Assembly (NCBI RefSeq): GCF_017349075.1
Contig: NZ_JAFMOF010000003.1
Coordinates: forward strand, 930,001-994,000
From: Streptomyces triculaminicus
GTDB taxonomy: Bacteria; Actinomycetota; Actinomycetes; Streptomycetales; Streptomycetaceae
Direction of reading: 5' to 3'
Length of the DNA: 64,000 bases
The notes beneath the pieces were generated by a model, which was given only the letters and a program-made list of their open reading frames with translations, was not told the DNA's origin and did no database searches. Positions 7,716-15,957 of the stretch are shown here, in pieces. The translations under genes and the position numbers were made by a program. The first letter of the stretch is position 1; every line of letters begins with the position of its first letter.

Positions 7716-9866
7716 ATGCCCATGCTCCTGCTGAAACTCTCGGCCAACGACCTTCTGACGCTCAACGACCGGCGCCGTATGGTGCCCCACCTTGCTGAAC
7801 GGTGGAAGCACTTCCGCGGCAAAGAGGCATCACTCTCCGAACGGTCCGCGTGGGCCGAGAGCCTGGTCGCGCTGGCCGGTGACATGGTGGCGGCCGGCCG
7901 GGGGAACGTCGAGATGATCGTCGAATGCTCGGCGACCGTCGACGAGCCGGAGGAGTCCGAGGGCGGCGAGTCCAAGGACGACGATTCCAAGCGCAAGCCG
8001 ACCATCGATGTCGTCCTGGTCGGACGGCACCCGGAGAGTTCGAGTCTTTCCGTGCAACTCGTCGAGCTCAAACGATGGTCGACCGTCACCAGGGTGGAGG
8101 AGGCCACGTCCGAATGGGTCCATGTCCCCGGCATCGAAGAGAAGAAGAAGCACCCCGCCCTGCAACTGGCGGCAAGTTTTGAGGCGTTCGGCAGTACGGC
8201 GGGGCCGCTCCACGGGCTGTCCTACGAGTGCGGCGGATTCGCCTACCTGCACAATGCGACCGAGGACTCGGTGCGGCCGCTCATCGGTCCTGGTGCGCCC
8301 ACCGGTGCGTACTCCCGCGTCTACACGCAGGACAGGCGTGCCCAACTGATGCGGGATCTCAGAGAGCACTTCAGCGATGACGAGCAGCATTCGCATGCGG
8401 AGATACTGCTCGCCCGCATGAACCTGCGGAACACTCCTCTCCTTGACGCCATGATCACGTCGAGGGGTGAGGACACCGTCTTCACCTTGCGAGGGCGTCA
8501 GAGGAAGGTCGCGGAGCATGTGGTCGAGGCCTCGGCCACAGTGCTCGACGACCCTGCGCGTGAGGCCCTCGTGCCCAACCCGAGACGTGCCGTGTTCGTG
8601 GTCACCGGTGGCGCCGGAACGGGCAAGAGCGCCATTGGCCTGCAGCTCAAGGCAGAGTTCGAGGCCGAAGGTCGAACCGTCAAGTACGCGAGCGGCTCAC
8701 GGGCCTTCAATGGCGCGATGCAGGAGCACGTGGGCTACGGCGACCGGGAATTCCGGGAGAGCTTCACGTACTTCAGCAGCTTCGTCACCACCCCGGAAGA
8801 ACCGCTGGACGTGTTGATCTGTGATGAGGCGCACCGGTTGCGGGAGCGTTCCACCAATCGGCGCTGGCCGGCGGAGAAGCAAGGGAAGCGCCCCCAGGTC
8901 GATGAACTGCTGGACGCGTCCCGGCTCACCCTGTTCTTTCTGGACGAAGGTCAGTCCGTACGGCCGAGCGAGGTCGGCACAGTGGCCCTGATCGAGGACG
9001 CTGCACGACGGCGTGGAGCCGACTTCGCCCGCTACGACCTCAGGGAGCAGTACCGGTGCGGTGGCAGTGACGCCTATGTGCGCTGGGTGCGGGACCTTCT
9101 CGGTGTGTCGGGCGAGGAGCCTGAGCAATGGGTGCCCGACGGACTGATGCACATCGAGGTGGCGGACACTCCCGAGGAACTGGAGCAGACCATTTTGCAG
9201 GAGGCCCGGGCCGGCGCCTCCGCGCGCATGGTCGCCGGATTCTGCTGGCCATGGACCAAGCCCCGAGGAAAGGAGAAGCGGCTCGAGGCCGACGTCCGTA
9301 TCGGGGACTGGCACCGGCCGTGGAACGCCTACAGCGAAAGCTTCTGCGAAAACGGAGCACCTCCTTCCAAGATTTGGTCCGTGCACGACGGCGGTCTCGG
9401 TCAGATCGGCTGCGTGTACACGGCCCAGGGCCTGGAATGGGACTGGTGCGGCGTCATCATGGGCGACGACATGGTCCGGCGTGACGGCCGTTGGGTGTTC
9501 CAGAGGGGGAAGCAGCGGAGGGACAAGGAAGCCGGTGTGAACCGGGTCGCCGTCCCCGGGTCACTCGATCCCGAGGTGCGGAAGAAGAACCTCGACGACG
9601 ACGAATTCGCTCGCTGCGTGCGTCACGCCTACCACGTGCTGCTGACCCGCGCGAGTCGTGCCACGGTGCTCTATTCCACGGATCCGGAGACGCGGGCATA
9701 CCTCAAGAAAGTCGTCGGTGACGTACAGATTCACGGTCTGCGTCCTACCAGGGAGAGCATCCCGCCGGAACTCCGGGTAGCCCATCAGCCCCGACCCGGC
9801 CGCGGCAGGGGCCGGAAGGCCCGGCGCAGGTCTCGTGCGCGGAAGGGGCAGCAGACGCTGTTCTGA
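7716..9866 (+). CDS. Predicted PD-(D/E)XK-like nuclease fused to DUF2075/Schlafen-type SF1 helicase (716 aa), paralogue 2
   Basis: Same architecture as the preceding gene and clearly homologous along its length. The N-terminal nuclease-like domain shows TIDVVLVGRHP then LVELKRW; an acidic insert (residues about 70-90, EEPEESEGGESKDDDSK-like) separates the first strand from the Asp. The helicase part begins near 295: GGAGTGKS, LICDEAHR, DEGQSVRPSE, QYRCGGS, YTAQGLEWDW, YHVLLTRAS. The C-terminal tail is basic (RGRGRKARRRSRARKGQQ) and could bind nucleic acid. ATG 7716 sits 9 bases after GGGGG; the longer GTG 7695 lies inside the hairpin and is less likely. The pair probably arose by duplication that included the leader. 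Role in phage or plasmid defence is inferred from domains and neighbours. Confidence 0.8.
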   Translation: MPMLLLKLSANDLLTLNDRRRMVPHLAERWKHFRGKEASLSERSAWAESLVALAGDMVAAGRGNVEMIVECSATVDEPEESEGGESKDDDSKRKPTIDVVLVGRHPESSSLSVQLVELKRWSTVTRVEEATSEWVHVPGIEEKKKHPALQLAASFEAFGSTAGPLHGLSYECGGFAYLHNATEDSVRPLIGPGAPTGAYSRVYTQDRRAQLMRDLREHFSDDEQHSHAEILLARMNLRNTPLLDAMITSRGEDTVFTLRGRQRKVAEHVVEASATVLDDPAREALVPNPRRAVFVVTGGAGTGKSAIGLQLKAEFEAEGRTVKYASGSRAFNGAMQEHVGYGDREFRESFTYFSSFVTTPEEPLDVLICDEAHRLRERSTNRRWPAEKQGKRPQVDELLDASRLTLFFLDEGQSVRPSEVGTVALIEDAARRRGADFARYDLREQYRCGGSDAYVRWVRDLLGVSGEEPEQWVPDGLMHIEVADTPEELEQTILQEARAGASARMVAGFCWPWTKPRGKEKRLEADVRIGDWHRPWNAYSESFCENGAPPSKIWSVHDGGLGQIGCVYTAQGLEWDWCGVIMGDDMVRRDGRWVFQRGKQRRDKEAGVNRVAVPGSLDPEVRKKNLDDDEFARCVRHAYHVLLTRASRATVLYSTDPETRAYLKKVVGDVQIHGLRPTRESIPPELRVAHQPRPGRGRGRKARRRSRARKGQQTLF

Positions 9867-9886
9867 GGGAGCGCGAGGAGGGTGGT

Positions 9887-9911
9887 GTGGCGGGCTCTCC
9901 GGACCCGCCAC
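9887..9911. terminator. Stem-loop terminator between convergent genes
   Basis: GTGGCGGG (9887-9894) and CCCGCCAC (9904-9911) form an 8-bp perfect stem with a 9-base loop, 20 bases after the nuclease-helicase stop and 10 bases beyond the stop of the convergent small gene. Such U-less stems are common terminators in Streptomyces. Confidence 0.55.
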
Positions 9912-9920
9912 TCGCCTGGC

Positions 9921-10049
9921 TCAGAAGAGCAGGCGCGCTGCCGACGTCAGCACCGTCGCCAGAAGACTGGATGCGGCACCGATTGCGACGTCGATCAGGA
10001 TCCTGCGGAACCGGATGCGACGCGCGGACTCGTACTCGACCGGGTTCAT
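9921..10049 (-). CDS. Small single-pass membrane peptide (42 aa), function unknown
   Basis: Short minus-strand frame beginning MNPVEYESARRIRFRRILID and ending in a hydrophobic helix (VAIGAASSLLATVLTSAARLLF). The arginine-rich stretch before the helix suggests an inside-positive orientation. GGAG stands 9 bases before the ATG, supporting this start over ATG 10064. It is flanked by helicase-type and beta-family genes. Small membrane peptides can be toxins or abortive-infection effectors, but nothing in the sequence proves that; it could also be a chance frame. Confidence 0.45.
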   Translation of the reverse strand: MNPVEYESARRIRFRRILIDVAIGAASSLLATVLTSAARLLF

Positions 10050-10474
10050 GCTTGGCCACTCCATGAGGTGAGTTCGGAATGGCAGGGACAGCCCTACCGG
10101 GCATCCGCACTCACGTCGCGTGCGAACACACGACGGATGACCATCTTCACTCACAGCAGGGCGGACCATGTGCGTGAACGTGGGTTTCGTACCCTCCGGG
10201 AAGGCGGGCAGCGTAAATGATGCTACCGCGTGCCAGGTTGGAGTGACCGCGGAGATCGGCATCGGGGTGCCGGCCCTGGAAGCGACCCCGACCACGTCCA
10301 CGCGAGAGGTTCGGCTGCCGGAGTTGCGCAACGGTTGCTCGCTGGTCACAGCTCTACCGGGTCCTCGCGCGTTTCGGCCATCCGGGCTGAAAAGGCGTCA
10401 TTCCCCGAAATGCCGACCCGACACACCCTGAAGGTGAGGGAAGAGGGCACGGGCAGAGCCAAGGGGGAGCCGCC
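10050..10474. other. Intergenic stretch, no supported gene
   Basis: 425 bases of somewhat lower GC between the small membrane gene and the beta-family gene. Several short frames are open (for example plus strand 10168-10431), but none has a convincing ribosome-binding site, codon bias or recognisable product. It presumably holds the promoters of both flanking genes; I could not point to convincing hexamers. Confidence 0.3.
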
Positions 10475-11524
10475 ATGTCCGGACCGCTTTACGTCCCCGT
10501 CCTGCAGGCTCGGCCGCACGCTGCCGAGGCGTATCGGCAGCTGAGTCCGGCCGTTCAGCGGGCCGTCGTACCGCTCTGGAGCTTCCTGCCACGTACCGGG
10601 CTGTCCCTGGACGCGCTCACCGCACACCTGCAGCGTGAAGCACACGCCCTGAACAAGGTGCAGCGCCACTATCCGGCGTGGGTCGACATGCCCGTCGCCG
10701 ACGAGACGCAACTGGCTGCCCTCGCCGGCGTACTGTCCGATCTCGGCGCACTGACACTGCTGCGCCCGGTGACCGGTCCCAGGCGCACCGAGCACCAGCA
10801 GAGCTCGGCGTTCGAAGCCGCCCGGCGCAGCGGAAGGGGTCTCGGTATACGCGTCGCTCTCTCAGGGGAGTGGGACGGCGCCACCACCCCCCTCGTCCGC
10901 GACCTGCTCGACCGCGCCGGCCTGGCCGTCGAGACGGATCTCCTACTCGACCTGGGCGCGGTCCGCGCCGACCGGACCGATGCCGTGAAGGAAGCGCTGC
11001 GCGCGCTGGACGCCTTGATACCCCTGACGCAATGGCGGACCGCCGCGGTCCTGAGCGGCGGCTTCCCTGAGGTCACTGCCGAGATGCTGGAACAAGGGCT
11101 GCGCAGCGAGCCTCGTACGGACTGGCAGTGCTGGTGTGGGGTTACCGACAGTGGCCGGTCGTACGTGCCCTCGGTCAGCTACGGCGACTACGGAATCCAG
11201 CCCACCCGAGCCTTCACCCGTGAACCGTCGGCAGGTCGTGGCGGTCCTCCCTGGGGCGTGCTCCGCTACACCATCGAGGAGTCGTTTGTCCTCGGCAAGA
11301 TGCTGGCACGTGGCGACGACCGGGCAGCTGCCAATCGGGCGATGGCCCGGAAGATTCTCGAATTGCCGGAGTTCCGGGGCGCGATGGCCAGTTCAGGCGA
11401 GAGCTGGTTGCGTGACTGTGCGCGTGGCCATGGCGGGGCGGCCGGGACCGGCAACGCCACGGTCTGGCTCCGCGTGGGCAATGTCCAGCACATGTCGTAC
11501 GTCGTGCGGAGCCTGCTGGTCTGA
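10475..11524 (+). CDS. Beta family protein (PF14350-like, 349 aa)
   Basis: Product begins MSGPLYVPVLQARPHAAEAY, with the YVPVLKxRxxE-like opening, a central LLLDLGAV...ALDALIPLTQWRTAAVLSGGFP segment and C-terminal QCWCGVT, SVSYGDYGIQP and RYTIEESFVLGK stretches typical of the family named after phage T4 beta protein. The biochemical function is not known to me; members are frequent in bacterial defence islands, matching the BREX and helicase genes next door. AAGGGGGAG precedes ATG 10475. Family assignment is from memory of the pattern. Confidence 0.65.
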   Translation: MSGPLYVPVLQARPHAAEAYRQLSPAVQRAVVPLWSFLPRTGLSLDALTAHLQREAHALNKVQRHYPAWVDMPVADETQLAALAGVLSDLGALTLLRPVTGPRRTEHQQSSAFEAARRSGRGLGIRVALSGEWDGATTPLVRDLLDRAGLAVETDLLLDLGAVRADRTDAVKEALRALDALIPLTQWRTAAVLSGGFPEVTAEMLEQGLRSEPRTDWQCWCGVTDSGRSYVPSVSYGDYGIQPTRAFTREPSAGRGGPPWGVLRYTIEESFVLGKMLARGDDRAAANRAMARKILELPEFRGAMASSGESWLRDCARGHGGAAGTGNATVWLRVGNVQHMSYVVRSLLV

Positions 11525-11777
11525 GGCTGGCATCGGTGCCGCCGCGCAAGGCGAGTGCTCCAGTCGTTCCGCGGGCTCGCCATGGAGTCCGGATCGCGCT
11601 CCACCCAGCGCGGTGCGGTCCAGGCAGGTGAGCCACCGTGCTCTGATGGACACCGCTCGGCGGTGACCTCGAGGCCTGTAGGGCGCAGACGGCTGCGGTC
11701 CGACAGGGCTGAGGGCAGTGCGAGCGCTGTGCGCCGGGCCGGGGAGGGGGCGGCCGTGTCCACGTGCACCCCCAGCC

Positions 11778-11796
11778 CCGGAATTTGGTTTTCCGG
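11778..11796. terminator. Possible terminator or operator: 6-bp inverted repeat with 7-base loop
   Basis: CCGGAA and TTCCGG separated by TTTGGTT. It lies 254 bases after the beta-family stop and 305 bases before the sheath gene, so it could end stray transcription or act as an operator. Confidence 0.3.
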
Positions 11797-11882
11797 ATAG
11801 ATTGATCAAGGCGGACGGAAAACAGACCGTCAATTGATCTTTGTTCCTGGTGATTTGGGGAATGCGGCTATCCATTTCTGAA

Positions 11883-11901
11883 ACTTGACTCGACGTCAAG
11901 T
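11883..11901. promoter_or_regulatory. Palindrome ACTTGAC-N5-GTCAAGT, candidate operator of the injection-system operon
   Basis: Perfect 7-bp arms around TCGAC, about 200 bases before the sheath start and just after an AT-rich stretch. Symmetry and size suit a dimeric repressor or activator. No regulator gene lies next to it, so the binding protein would be encoded elsewhere. Confidence 0.4.
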
Positions 11902-12101
11902 ACTCCTCATGATGGTCAGGCGCAGAGGCGCCAGGAGTCCCAAGCGGATGCTTGAGTCCCTCGCGACACGGAGTTGCGAGGTGTATGGCGGGGAACGTCC
12001 TCTTTTGCATTCGCATGCGCGGTGATGTGTGGCGCGCCGGACGGCTTAAGAAGATCAATTCCCCTCCCTATCTCTTGACCTCTGGAGGAAATGGAGGGTC
12101 A

Positions 12102-13952
12102 ATGCCGGTGCAACCGACCTATCCCGGCGTCTACATCGAAGAACTTCCCAGCAGCGTCCGTACCATCACGGCGGTCAGTACGTCCGTGGCCGCCTTCCTC
12201 GGGCACACCCGCCGGGGCCCGGTGAACCGGCCGGTGACCATCACCAGCTTCGCGGACTACGAGCGCCGGTTCGGCGGTCTGGCCTCGGACAGTGCGGTGG
12301 GGTACGCCGTTCAGCAGTTCTTCCTCAACGGAGGATCGATCGCGGTCGTCGTGCGGGTGGGCGCCGCGGGGACCGGCAAGTCGGCCGCCGTGACGCTGAC
12401 GTCGAGCGAGCGCGAGGCCGCCGCCGAGACGCTGGGGCTGGCCGCCAAGGAGCCGGGTGTGTGGGGCTCGGGGCTGCGCGTCGCCGTGGACTATGACACG
12501 CCGAAACCGAAAGAAACGTTCAACCTGCATGTCTTCGACAGTGCCGGCGGGGCGCGGGAGTCGTATACCGGTATCTCGATGGATCCGGCCCACCCCCGGT
12601 ATGTCAAGGCATTGGTGGATTCCGCTTCCTCTTTGGTCCAGGTGACGTCGGCGGCGGGCGGCCGTCCCGACCCCGTGGGTACGGTTTCGAAGCCGTTCGG
12701 GGAACAACTTCCGGATTTGACCCCGGTGATCGAGGTCGGAATCGGATCGGTCAAACACAAATTCAAGATCTACGATCCGGCCGCGGACGGCGACTCGGCT
12801 CCGAAATCCGTGCCGCAGCTCGCCCTCCTGCTGGAACGCAAACTGCGGGCGCTGCCCGACGCCCCGGGCAGGCGCGCCTTCGCGGGCCTGCGGGTCACCG
12901 CGTTCGGGCAGCGTCTCCAGGTCGTGGCGGGGTCCACCGACAAGGACGACGTCGTGCGCTTCAGCGGCGAGGCGGCGGGGCCGCTGGGCCTGGAGGACTT
13001 CGCGCGGCCGCCGGTCTTCGTCTTCGACGGCGGCCGGGACGCGGGTCCGCCCGGGCCGATGGACCTGATCGGCAGCGAGGCCGGGAAGACGGGCATCAAC
13101 GCGCTGCGCGAGGTCCAGGACGTCAACCTCCTGGTCCTCCCGGAGGTGGCCGGGTACGACAACGTCGACGACATCGCCACCGTGCTGTCCGCCGCCGCGG
13201 CCCTGTGCCAGGAGAAGCGGATGTTCCTGGTGGCCGACGCCCCCGCCGCGTGGCGGAGCATCGACGCCGCACGGGTGGGCCTGGCCGCCTTCGAGTCCGT
13301 ACCCGGCACCCACACCGCCGTGTACTTCCCGCACCTGGAGATGGTCGATCCGCTCACGGGGCGGCTGCGGGCCTTCCCGCCGTCGGGCGCCGTCGCGGGC
13401 GTGATGGCCCGCACGGACAGCGAGCGGGGCGTGTGGAAGGCGCCGGCCGGCACCGAGACCAAGCTCGCCGGGGTGCGCGGGCTCACCGTGCCGATGACCG
13501 ACCGGGAGAACGGGCTGCTCAACCCGCTGGCGCTCAACTGCCTGCGGTCGTTCCCGGTCGTGGGCCCGGTGGCCTGGGGCGCGCGGACGCTGGCCGGGGC
13601 GGACGCCCTCGCCTCGCAGTGGAAGTACGTACCGGTCAGGCGCCTGGCGCTGATGCTCGAGGAGAGCCTGTACCGCGGCACCAAGTGGGTCGTCTTCGAG
13701 CCCAACGACGAGCGCCTGTGGTCGCAGGTCCGGCTCAACGTCGGCGCGTTCCTGCACACCCTCTTCCAACAGGGGGCGTTCCAGGGGACGTCCGCGCGGG
13801 AGGCGTACTTCGTCAAGTGCGACCGGGACACCACCACGCAGGACGACATCAACCGGGGCGTGGTCAACGTCGTGGTCGGATTCGCGCCGCTCAAGCCCGC
13901 CGAGTTCGTGATCGTCAAGATCGAGCAGATGGCCGGACAGATCGAGGTATAG
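12102..13952 (+). CDS. Contractile injection system sheath protein (616 aa)
   Basis: Forms the outer contractile sheath. The N-terminus MPVQPTYPGVYIEELPSSVRTITAVSTSVAAFLGHTRRGP is the classic phage/CIS sheath opening, and the C-terminal part (VRRLALMLEESLYRGTKWVVFEPND, ...DDINRGVVNVVVGFAPLKPAEFVIVKIEQ) is the conserved sheath core. The region about residues 130-310 between the conserved ends contains extra sequence; I recall Streptomyces sheaths as roughly 500-550 aa, so a surface insertion is likely. ATG 12102 follows GGAGG/GGAGGG. First gene of the CIS operon; the tube gene starts 7 bases after its stop, as usual for sheath-tube pairs. Confidence 0.93.
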   Translation: MPVQPTYPGVYIEELPSSVRTITAVSTSVAAFLGHTRRGPVNRPVTITSFADYERRFGGLASDSAVGYAVQQFFLNGGSIAVVVRVGAAGTGKSAAVTLTSSEREAAAETLGLAAKEPGVWGSGLRVAVDYDTPKPKETFNLHVFDSAGGARESYTGISMDPAHPRYVKALVDSASSLVQVTSAAGGRPDPVGTVSKPFGEQLPDLTPVIEVGIGSVKHKFKIYDPAADGDSAPKSVPQLALLLERKLRALPDAPGRRAFAGLRVTAFGQRLQVVAGSTDKDDVVRFSGEAAGPLGLEDFARPPVFVFDGGRDAGPPGPMDLIGSEAGKTGINALREVQDVNLLVLPEVAGYDNVDDIATVLSAAAALCQEKRMFLVADAPAAWRSIDAARVGLAAFESVPGTHTAVYFPHLEMVDPLTGRLRAFPPSGAVAGVMARTDSERGVWKAPAGTETKLAGVRGLTVPMTDRENGLLNPLALNCLRSFPVVGPVAWGARTLAGADALASQWKYVPVRRLALMLEESLYRGTKWVVFEPNDERLWSQVRLNVGAFLHTLFQQGAFQGTSAREAYFVKCDRDTTTQDDINRGVVNVVVGFAPLKPAEFVIVKIEQMAGQIEV

Positions 13953-13959
13953 GAGCTCC

Positions 13960-14484
13960 ATGGCCGAGTTCACGGTCAACGCGCAGCGGTTCGACCCGTA
14001 CAAGAACTTCAAGTTCCTGGTCGTCTGGGACGGGCGCGTCGTCGCAGGCGTCAGCAAGATCAGTCCACTCAAGCGCACCACCGAGGTGGTCAAGCACCGC
14101 AACGGCGGCGACGCCAGCTCGCCGCGCAAGTCCCCGGGCCGCACCGAGTTCGAGGCCGTCACGCTGGAGCGCGGCGTCACCCACGACGCCGAGTTCGACC
14201 GCTGGGCGAACAAGGTGTGGATGGTCGGAGCGGGCCGCGGGTCCGAGGTCTCGCTGGCCGACTTCCGCAAGGACATCGTCATCCAGGTGCTCAACGAGGC
14301 GGGCCAGGTGGCCGTCTCCCACAAGCTCTACCGCACCTGGATCAGCGAGTACCAGATCGTGGGCGAACTGGACGCCAACGCCAACGCGGTGGCGATCCAG
14401 AGCCTGAAGCTCGAATGCGAGGGCTGGGAGCGGGACTACGAGGTCCCCGAGCCGGAAGAGCCCTCGTACCAGCTGCCGGCCTAG
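13960..14484 (+). CDS. Contractile injection system inner tube protein (174 aa)
   Basis: Phage T4 gp19-like tube monomer stacked inside the sheath. Seen: YKNFKFLVVWDGRVVAGVSKISPLKRTTEVVKHRNGG, FEAVTLERGVTHDAEFDRWANKVW and KLYRTWISEYQIVGELDANANAVAIQSLKLECEGWERD, the standard order of tube motifs. It ends in an acidic, proline-rich tail (EPEEPSYQLPA). Only one plain tube gene is present; a second tube-like protein is at 26592. AGGAG precedes ATG 13960. Confidence 0.93.
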   Translation: MAEFTVNAQRFDPYKNFKFLVVWDGRVVAGVSKISPLKRTTEVVKHRNGGDASSPRKSPGRTEFEAVTLERGVTHDAEFDRWANKVWMVGAGRGSEVSLADFRKDIVIQVLNEAGQVAVSHKLYRTWISEYQIVGELDANANAVAIQSLKLECEGWERDYEVPEPEEPSYQLPA

Positions 14485-14495
14485 GCCGGCCGGGA

Positions 14496-15227
14496 ATGGA
14501 ACACCTGGGGGCCGGGGCGCTGCTCGCCGCGTGGGAGGCGGGCCTCGCGTCCGACGACGGTGGGCGCGCCCTCCTCCTGCACGCTCTCGCCCGCCCCGGA
14601 GCCGACGCCGGGGAACTGCTCTCGGTCCCGCTGGGAGCGCGGGACGCCGAGCTGTTCGCCGTGCGGCGGGCGCTGTTCGGGGCGCGGCTGGAGGTGCGCA
14701 CCGAGTGCGCCGAGTGCGGGGAGGACATGGAGTTCGAGTTCGACGCCGACGGGCTGGGCACGGCCCGCGCGGCGCCGGACGGACCGCTCCGGGTCGAAGC
14801 CGACGAGTGGGCGGTCGAGTTCAGGCTGCCCACCCCGGCCGACCTGGCCGCCGTGGAGTCCGCCGCCGACGAAGAGGCCAGGGCGGCGCTGCTCGCCCGC
14901 TGCGTCCTGCGGGCCGAGCACGCCGGCCGGCCGGTGGCGGACCGTCCGCTGCCCGACCACGTGCAGCGGCGGATCGCCGCCGTCTCCGCGGAGTCCGACC
15001 CGCTGGCCGACGTGACGCTCAACGTCGCCTGCCCGGCCTGCGGGAAGGCGACCCGGGCCGAACTCGACATCACCTCCTACCTGTGGGCCGAGCTGGACGC
15101 CTGGGCCCGCGACACCCTCCTGGACGTCCACCTGCTCGCCACCGCGTACGGCTGGAGCGAACCGGAGATCCTGGCGCTCAGCCCGCTGCGGCGCCGTTAC
15201 TACCTGGAGCTGTGTGCGGATGCCTGA
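14496..15227 (+). CDS. CIS accessory protein with two CxxC pairs, T4 baseplate-like (243 aa)
   Basis: Helical protein with CAECG in its first half and CPACGK in its second half, which together could bind one zinc. The rest (LPTPADLAAVES..., LLDVHLLATAYGWSEPEILALSPLRRRYYLEL) resembles the small T4-baseplate/gp26-like proteins that accompany CIS and phage tails and help build the baseplate hub. Start ATG 14496 lies 11 bases after the tube stop; the longer open frame upstream overlaps the tube gene and is not coding. Family name is tentative; membership in the CIS operon is firm. Confidence 0.65.
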   Translation: MEHLGAGALLAAWEAGLASDDGGRALLLHALARPGADAGELLSVPLGARDAELFAVRRALFGARLEVRTECAECGEDMEFEFDADGLGTARAAPDGPLRVEADEWAVEFRLPTPADLAAVESAADEEARAALLARCVLRAEHAGRPVADRPLPDHVQRRIAAVSAESDPLADVTLNVACPACGKATRAELDITSYLWAELDAWARDTLLDVHLLATAYGWSEPEILALSPLRRRYYLELCADA

Positions 15228-15957
15228 CTTCTTCGACCGCCTGCTGGCGCGCCACGCCCCGGGCCGCCGGGGCGCACCGCCCCTGGCGCGTCTTCGCCCG
15301 CGCCTGCCGGGGCCGTTCGAACGCGTCGAGACCACCGGGGCCGAGGCCCCCGGCCCCGCCGGGCCTTTACCCGCGCCCGGCCCCGCCCACGGCACCACAC
15401 CGCCTCCCGCGCCGGCACCGCGCCGGCCGGCGGAGGCCGCCGCCCCGACCGCACCCCGGGCGGCCACGGCCCCGGGACCGGTCCGGCCGGCCGTGCCGGC
15501 GGCACGGCTCGTCCCCGCGCGGCCCCTGCTCGTTGCACCGCCGCTGCCGCCGGCCGCCGGCTCCCCGGACGGGGAACGGACGCGGCGACAGCCGCCGGGC
15601 GGCTCCTTACGACCGGACGCACCCGGCCGCCCCTCGGGGGAGGCCCCCCGGCGGACCGCCGCACCCGGCCCCCGGAACACGGCGGCGAAACCTTTCACCT
15701 CGGCCGCCCCCGCCGCTCCGCCCGTGCCGGCCCGGAGGTCCGCCGAGAACGCGACCGGCGGTAACCGGCGCGAGCGGCGCCGGCAGCCGCCCGAGCGGGT
15801 GGTGCATGTCAGCATCGGCCGCCTGGAGGTCACGGCCGGCCGCCGACCCGGCCCGGCACAACCGGCCGGACGTCCCGGAACCGGCGACGGCGGACGAACG
15901 AAGCCCGCCATGACGCTCGACCGGTACCTGGCGCGGGAGAAGGGACAGCAGGCATGA
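15220..15957 (+). CDS. Proline/alanine-rich CIS operon protein (245 aa), function unknown
   Basis: Starts MPDFFDRLLARHAPGRRGAPP, has a long low-complexity Pro/Ala/Arg centre (about residues 45-190), and ends with a short ordered block (ERVVHVSIGRLEVTA) and MTLDRYLAREKG. Proteins of this layout, short conserved ends with a variable Pro-rich middle, occur at this place in other Streptomyces CIS operons as I recall, but the role is unknown to me. ATG 15220 (GGAG 10 bases upstream) overlaps the previous stop by 8 bases; GTG 15214 is possible. The stop overlaps the next ATG (ATGA). Confidence 0.65.
   Translation: MPDFFDRLLARHAPGRRGAPPLARLRPRLPGPFERVETTGAEAPGPAGPLPAPGPAHGTTPPPAPAPRRPAEAAAPTAPRAATAPGPVRPAVPAARLVPARPLLVAPPLPPAAGSPDGERTRRQPPGGSLRPDAPGRPSGEAPRRTAAPGPRNTAAKPFTSAAPAAPPVPARRSAENATGGNRRERRRQPPERVVHVSIGRLEVTAGRRPGPAQPAGRPGTGDGGRTKPAMTLDRYLAREKGQQA

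Larger units (their letters stand above)
11525..12101. promoter_or_regulatory. 577-bp AT-richer control region upstream of the injection-system operon
   Basis: Lower-GC non-coding stretch with three inverted repeats: CCGGAA-N7-TTCCGG (11778-11796), an imperfect pair GATCAA...GACGG / CCGTC...TTGATC (11804-11839), and ACTTGAC-N5-GTCAAGT (11883-11901). The segment 11797-11905 is the most AT-rich of the neighbourhood and probably holds the promoter of the CIS operon. GGAGGAAATGGAGGG precedes the sheath ATG. The open frame starting at 11952 runs through this RBS and is not taken as coding upstream of 12102. Confidence 0.5.

Noticed and set aside
10168..10431. Plus-strand 87-codon frame before the beta-family gene
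   Set aside because: No SD, no codon bias and no recognisable product.
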